IMG/VR virus record: IMGVR_UViG_3300042478_002514
Location: 1 to 35,054 of that record
Direction: 5' to 3' (one strand)
Length of the DNA: 35,054 nt
From: a virus
The position numbers and the translations under genes are program-made. Below, piece after piece: positions 32,331 to 35,054 of this stretch. Numbering within the stretch: position 1 is the first letter of the stretch; each line of letters opens with the position of its first letter. The notes beneath the pieces are model-generated. The model saw nothing but the letters and a program-made list of their open reading frames with translations. It was not told the DNA's origin and did not search any database.

Positions 32331-33413
32331 TCAAATCGGACTTGTTGATTTTGGATCGGCTTCGTCTCTTCTCGTGTAGGGTTCGACTTCAATAAAAGAG
32401 AGAGTAATTTCAACAATTACAGGATCACCGGTCTTAAAAAAAGCTGGCCCGTTTGGTGAGTAATTTACACTCATATCCTTGAGCACGCTTCTTTTTATCT
32501 TATATGGTGGATTGCTAGCCGGACCAAAAGCTATTTCACACGTGTCAGGGAAGGTGAAAGCCATATCTAAGCTACCTTCCAAAAAATCCGGTAGCATTCT
32601 TAGCTTTAATTGCTTTATTATAGCTTTTACTGTTTGCAACTCTTTCAAATTATTAGGTGCAAAACGATAACTAAATTGATGTGAACGCATTTGCACATTT
32701 TTAAAAATCGTAGCAATAAAAGGGTTTGGGGTAAGACCTGTTACTTTTTTAACAATATCACCACCGGTTTGGATCTTTGCATTCTTCAAAATATTCAACG
32801 ATGCTGTTAAACCAACAGCACTACCAATACCAGCTGCAGTTGCTGTACCAGCAGCACTGGCAGCACCTTGAACGATCTTGTTTATAAAACCGGATTCATT
32901 TTGAATTGTTTGTGCTGCTCTTATAGCTGCTTCTGTTGCTGCACCACCTATAGCTCCAAGTTCAGGTGTATCATAAGTAACATTGAACGACTCACTTAAA
33001 TTTGATGGCATTGGTAAAACAATTGTGGATGTGGGCAATTGTTTTGGTGCCTCAGTAGCAATGATACGTTTATACTGATAAAACGTAAACTTTGTATAAT
33101 ACTTCATATCCACTGGGTAGATAAGCGGTGTACCTGGAACAGGCGCTACAAACTGTGGTGTTTCTTCTCTACGTGTTGCAGCACGAGGCAACGTGGACGA
33201 TGGGAATGATGTATCTGCTTTTACAGATGGCGCTTTTTTAAATATCCCACCTATTGCATCAGAGGCTTTCCCAAAGCCATCTTTGATACCACCTGCAATG
33301 TCCTGCACGCCAACTTTTTCTGCTAGCGACGATGCGGAGCTAAAAGCTGATTGAACGCCTCCTTGCAAAGCCGAGCCGGCACTGCTTAACCCGCTGGATA
33401 TTGAATCTAACAT
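32331..33413 (-). CDS. gp48: gp48-like baseplate tail-tube cap protein
   Basis: This is a 360-aa protein (T4 gp48 is 364 aa). The first ~60 residues are Ser/Ala/Gly-rich and look amphipathic. The body contains FKNVQMRSHQFSYRFAPNNL and KTVNY-type strands, and the C-terminus has DMSVNYSPNGPAFFKTGDPV followed by EITLSFIEVEPYTRRD, the characteristic ending of gp48-like tube-cap proteins. An Ala/Gly-rich hydrophobic stretch lies near residues 180-205 (GAASAAGTATAAGIGSAVGL). gp48 sits on the hub, and tail-tube growth starts on the gp48-gp54 platform. It is the first gene of the leftward unit; AGGA lies 8 bases before its ATG within the 12-base divergent gap. Confidence 0.85.
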   Translation of the reverse strand: MLDSISSGLSSAGSALQGGVQSAFSSASSLAEKVGVQDIAGGIKDGFGKASDAIGGIFKKAPSVKADTSFPSSTLPRAATRREETPQFVAPVPGTPLIYPVDMKYYTKFTFYQYKRIIATEAPKQLPTSTIVLPMPSNLSESFNVTYDTPELGAIGGAATEAAIRAAQTIQNESGFINKIVQGAASAAGTATAAGIGSAVGLTASLNILKNAKIQTGGDIVKKVTGLTPNPFIATIFKNVQMRSHQFSYRFAPNNLKELQTVKAIIKQLKLRMLPDFLEGSLDMAFTFPDTCEIAFGPASNPPYKIKRSVLKDMSVNYSPNGPAFFKTGDPVIVEITLSFIEVEPYTRRDEADPKSTSPI

Positions 33414-33420
33414 ATAAATA
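33413..33420 (+). promoter_or_regulatory. T4-type late promoter box for the rightward genes
   Basis: TATAAATA, a perfect match to the T4 late promoter element, lies in the 12-base divergent gap and touches the gp48 start codon. Only five bases separate it from the gp4 ATG, so the usual start point would fall at or near that ATG. No other place outside gp48 coding DNA could hold a promoter for the rightward unit. Confidence 0.55.
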
Positions 33421-33421
33421 G

Positions 33422-33425
33422 TCCT
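33422..33425 (-). promoter_or_regulatory. gp48 ribosome binding site inside the divergent gap
   Basis: AGGA on the minus strand lies 8 bases before the gp48 ATG. It shares the 12-base gap with the rightward late promoter box, and no comparable site is present on the other strand before gp4. Confidence 0.6.
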
Positions 33426-33869
33426 ATGAGCTATAAAGGTCTTTTCAAACCAACTAACCCCACGAAATACAGGGGCGATCCCTCTAACATCGTCTATCGA
33501 AGTAGTTGGGAGTTAAAGTTTATGAGGTATTTAGACGCTCACAAGGACATAATTGAATGGTCCAGTGAGGAGTTAATAATACCTTACCGCTCTCCTCTCG
33601 ATAATAAAATTCATAGATACTTTCCTGACTTTAAGATAAAAAAGAAAAACAAAGACGGCCATCAAGAAACTATCGTTGTTGAAATAAAGCCTGCAAAGGA
33701 GGTGAAGCCTCCTATTCCACAACAAAAAAAGACCAAACAATACTTAAGAGAAGTGTATACGTGGGGTGTGAACAGTGCTAAATGGCAAGCTGCTACAGCA
33801 TATTGCGAAGACAGAAAATGGAAGTTTATGATCTTAACGGAACACGAATTAGGAATTAAGCAGATATAA
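33426..33869 (+). CDS. gp4: gp4-like head-completion protein with PD-(D/E)xK nuclease fold
   Basis: This is a 147-aa protein (T4 gp4 is ~150 aa). The start YKGLFKPTNPTKYRGDPSNI followed by VYRSSWELKFMRYLD closely follows T4 gp4 as I remember it. A nuclease-type active site is visible: Glu29 in SSWEL, Asp68 in YFPDF, and Glu86 with Lys88 in VVEIKP. The stretch YTWGVNSAKWQAATAYCEDR and the C-terminal FMILTEHELG complete the family pattern. gp4 is needed to finish DNA-filled heads before tails join. It is the first rightward gene; conserved residues begin at position 3, so this ATG is right, yet no ribosome binding site lies before it. The stop overlaps the next start (TAATG). Confidence 0.9.
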   Translation: MSYKGLFKPTNPTKYRGDPSNIVYRSSWELKFMRYLDAHKDIIEWSSEELIIPYRSPLDNKIHRYFPDFKIKKKNKDGHQETIVVEIKPAKEVKPPIPQQKKTKQYLREVYTWGVNSAKWQAATAYCEDRKWKFMILTEHELGIKQI

Positions 33870-34444
33870 TGGCAACCAATACATTTTATGGTGTTCTCCA
33901 AGGAAACACCAACGCGGCGCAGACGCAACAAAATGCACAGAACTGGTTGCAGGAACAGGCTGCCAACGTTCGTAATCCCAGACAACTGATTGATGGTAAT
34001 ACACGCCTTGTTTCAAGAATAGCAATAGGTAGAATGTACTTGTTTTATTATGATCCAAAAACAAAGGATCAACTACCATATTATGACAAGTTCCCTCTAA
34101 TTTTTCCGTTCCAACGAGTAGATGGTGGTTTTTATGGACTCAACTTACATTACCTACCACATATTCTAAGAGCTCGTTTAATGGATAGCCTTCTCGATCT
34201 TGCAAACAATAAGGTCTACGACGATACTACCAAACTAAAAATATCATATCAAATACTAAGCTCGTCTTCGAAGTTCAAATACTTTGAACCATGCGTCAAG
34301 CACTATCTAAATAGTCATGTAAGAAGCAGATTCCTGTGGATTCCTGCTGAACAATGGAACACCGCTCTGTTTCTACCACTTGAAAGATTCCAAAAACGTA
34401 GAAAAGAGACTGTCTGGCGTAATTCAAGGGATATGGTAAAATAA
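33869..34444 (+). CDS. Conserved phage protein of unknown function
   Basis: This 191-aa protein is not assigned to a T4 gene. Residues ~50-85 (GRMYLFYYDPKTKDQLPYYD, then KFPLIFPF) and ~90-105 (GGFYGLNLHYLPHILRARLM) are rich in aromatic residues and look strongly conserved in type; I recall similar proteins near head-completion genes of marine T4-like phages. The middle KFKYFEPCVKHYLNSHVRSR and the C-terminal ALFLPLERFQKRRKETVWRN are basic, which would suit DNA or capsid-vertex contact, but that is inference. The start overlaps the gp4 stop (TAATG), and the stop overlaps the next start in the same way, so the three genes are probably translated in a coupled fashion. Confidence 0.8.
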   Translation: MATNTFYGVLQGNTNAAQTQQNAQNWLQEQAANVRNPRQLIDGNTRLVSRIAIGRMYLFYYDPKTKDQLPYYDKFPLIFPFQRVDGGFYGLNLHYLPHILRARLMDSLLDLANNKVYDDTTKLKISYQILSSSSKFKYFEPCVKHYLNSHVRSRFLWIPAEQWNTALFLPLERFQKRRKETVWRNSRDMVK

Positions 34445-35054
34445 TGAGTCTACTGAACACGGGATTAAACGCGCTTGGTACATTAGCAACACTCAAATCG
34501 CTTTTTGGAAAAAAGCAATCTGGGCCTACGGGGCGATATAACAGCTTCCTTACAGAGATTCGTAATTCGTCCGTCAGTCGGACAAATCTTTTTGATGTAA
34601 TGATCCCCTTTCCAAAAATAATGCAAGGGGATGAAAAGTCAACGGCCACTGTTCAAAAGATTTCTCTATTTGCAGAAGGTGCTCAGCTACCAGCAATCAG
34701 CATCCAAACAGACGACAGTATAAAGAGATTTGGTATTGGACCGACCGAAAACGTCCCATATTCAATGCAGTTCAATGACATTACTCTTAATTTCATTGGT
34801 GATGGTGCTGGTGAAATTTACAAGTTTTTCTATGGATGGATGCACGGGATTGTTAACGGCGATGGTCAAATAAATTCATCACGTCAATCTAGTGCAACTG
34901 GTCTTGCACCATATGAAGTTGAGTTTAAGGAAAATTACAAAGCTGATATCGATATAACAACATACAACGAGCAAAACGATAAGATTTTAGAGTATAGACT
35001 TTACAATGCATGTCCTAAAATTGTTCCTGACGTGTCACTTTCATGGAAAGATAC
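34444..35054 (+). CDS. Tail-tube-fold protein, probably gp54-like tube initiator (3' end beyond window)
   Basis: At least 203 residues are present, with no stop before the window edge. The N-terminus SLLNTGLNALGTLATLKSLF is hydrophobic and gp48/gp54-like in style. Then RNSSVSRTNLFDVMIPFPKI, LFAEGAQLPAISIQTDD, FGIGPTENVPYSMQFNDITL followed by NFIGDGAG, and YRLYNACPKIVPDVSLSWKD show the strand order of phage tail-tube proteins (gp19/gp54 class: 'P...Y...F....FI.DG......F..W...' and a late 'LYNAxPxxxxxVxLSW'). Because gp48 lies just across the divergent gap, the gp54 tube initiator is the favoured reading; another tube-like protein is possible. Start and previous stop overlap in TAATG. Confidence 0.72.
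   Translation, partial: MSLLNTGLNALGTLATLKSLFGKKQSGPTGRYNSFLTEIRNSSVSRTNLFDVMIPFPKIMQGDEKSTATVQKISLFAEGAQLPAISIQTDDSIKRFGIGPTENVPYSMQFNDITLNFIGDGAGEIYKFFYGWMHGIVNGDGQINSSRQSSATGLAPYEVEFKENYKADIDITTYNEQNDKILEYRLYNACPKIVPDVSLSWKD

Noticed and set aside
33528-33535. TCTAAATA on the minus strand, 115 bases before gp48, as a promoter for the leftward unit
   Set aside because: Only a 7-of-8 match. It could be real because a leftward promoter is needed around here, but the sequence alone does not support a call.
34296-34649. Minus-strand open frame of 117 codons near the right edge
   Set aside because: It lies opposite two overlapping, coupled plus-strand genes with conserved-looking products.

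Overview
The window is part of the virion-structure region of a T4-like contractile-tailed phage (a myovirus). The best fit is one of the marine, cyanophage- or pelagiphage-related T4 relatives. The basis is recognisable T4 baseplate orthologues in a compact arrangement (gp48, gp53, a gp27-like hub protein, a gp5-like spike, gp25, gp6, gp7, gp8), followed by a DUF4815-family protein and long repetitive fibre-like proteins, which from memory is typical of marine T4-like genomes. The host cannot be named from this sequence. There are no tRNA, integrase, metabolic or replication genes here.

Layout. Sixteen genes run leftward from 33413 to beyond base 1 with almost no space between them (overlaps of 4-20 bases or gaps of 0-20). 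Three genes run rightward from 33426. The two units diverge from a 12-base gap that holds the gp48 ribosome binding site on one strand and a T4-type late promoter box on the other. Rightward genes: a gp4-like head-completion nuclease, a conserved unknown, and a tail-tube-fold protein that is probably gp54-like and is cut by the window edge. Leftward genes, in order of transcription: gp48 (tube cap), gp53 (wedge), gp27-like hub, gp5-like spike without a lysozyme domain, gp25, gp6, a very large gp7-like protein, gp8, the DUF4815 protein, a 159-aa protein, a 678-aa 'AQTF' protein, a 77-aa coiled-coil protein, two fibre proteins built on a 12-residue repeat (690 and 597 aa), and two giant proteins built on an aromatic four-residue repeat (1182 aa, and at least 1934 aa running off the left edge).

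How they fit together. The hub (gp27/gp5), tube cap (gp48) and possibly the tube initiator (gp54) form the central baseplate. gp53, gp25, gp6, gp7 and gp8 form the wedges. The left 20 kb would then supply the peripheral baseplate and host-contact fibres. No recognisable gp9, gp10, gp11 or gp12 is present, so the fibre and DUF4815 genes probably replace them.

The most unusual feature is a family of aromatic tetrapeptide repeats, roughly [Y/F/W]-x-[G/R/Q]-x. It fills about 1680 residues of the leftmost protein and about 900 residues of its neighbour. About 540 residues of it also sit inside the gp7-like wedge protein, 12 kb away. At DNA level the repeats are organised into tandem blocks of 72, 84 and 120 bp, all multiples of 12 that keep the four-residue register, plus one 87-bp block that adds exactly one residue per unit. 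Some 60-base stretches are identical between copies, which points to recent amplification. Two further modules are shared across the window: an ~80-residue 'HGFSNGD...GNTAVTGL' module (four copies in gp7, one in a fibre protein) and a β-rich 'F-x-x-G-E' module in several baseplate proteins. The region looks like an exchangeable and length-adjustable set of fibre parts.
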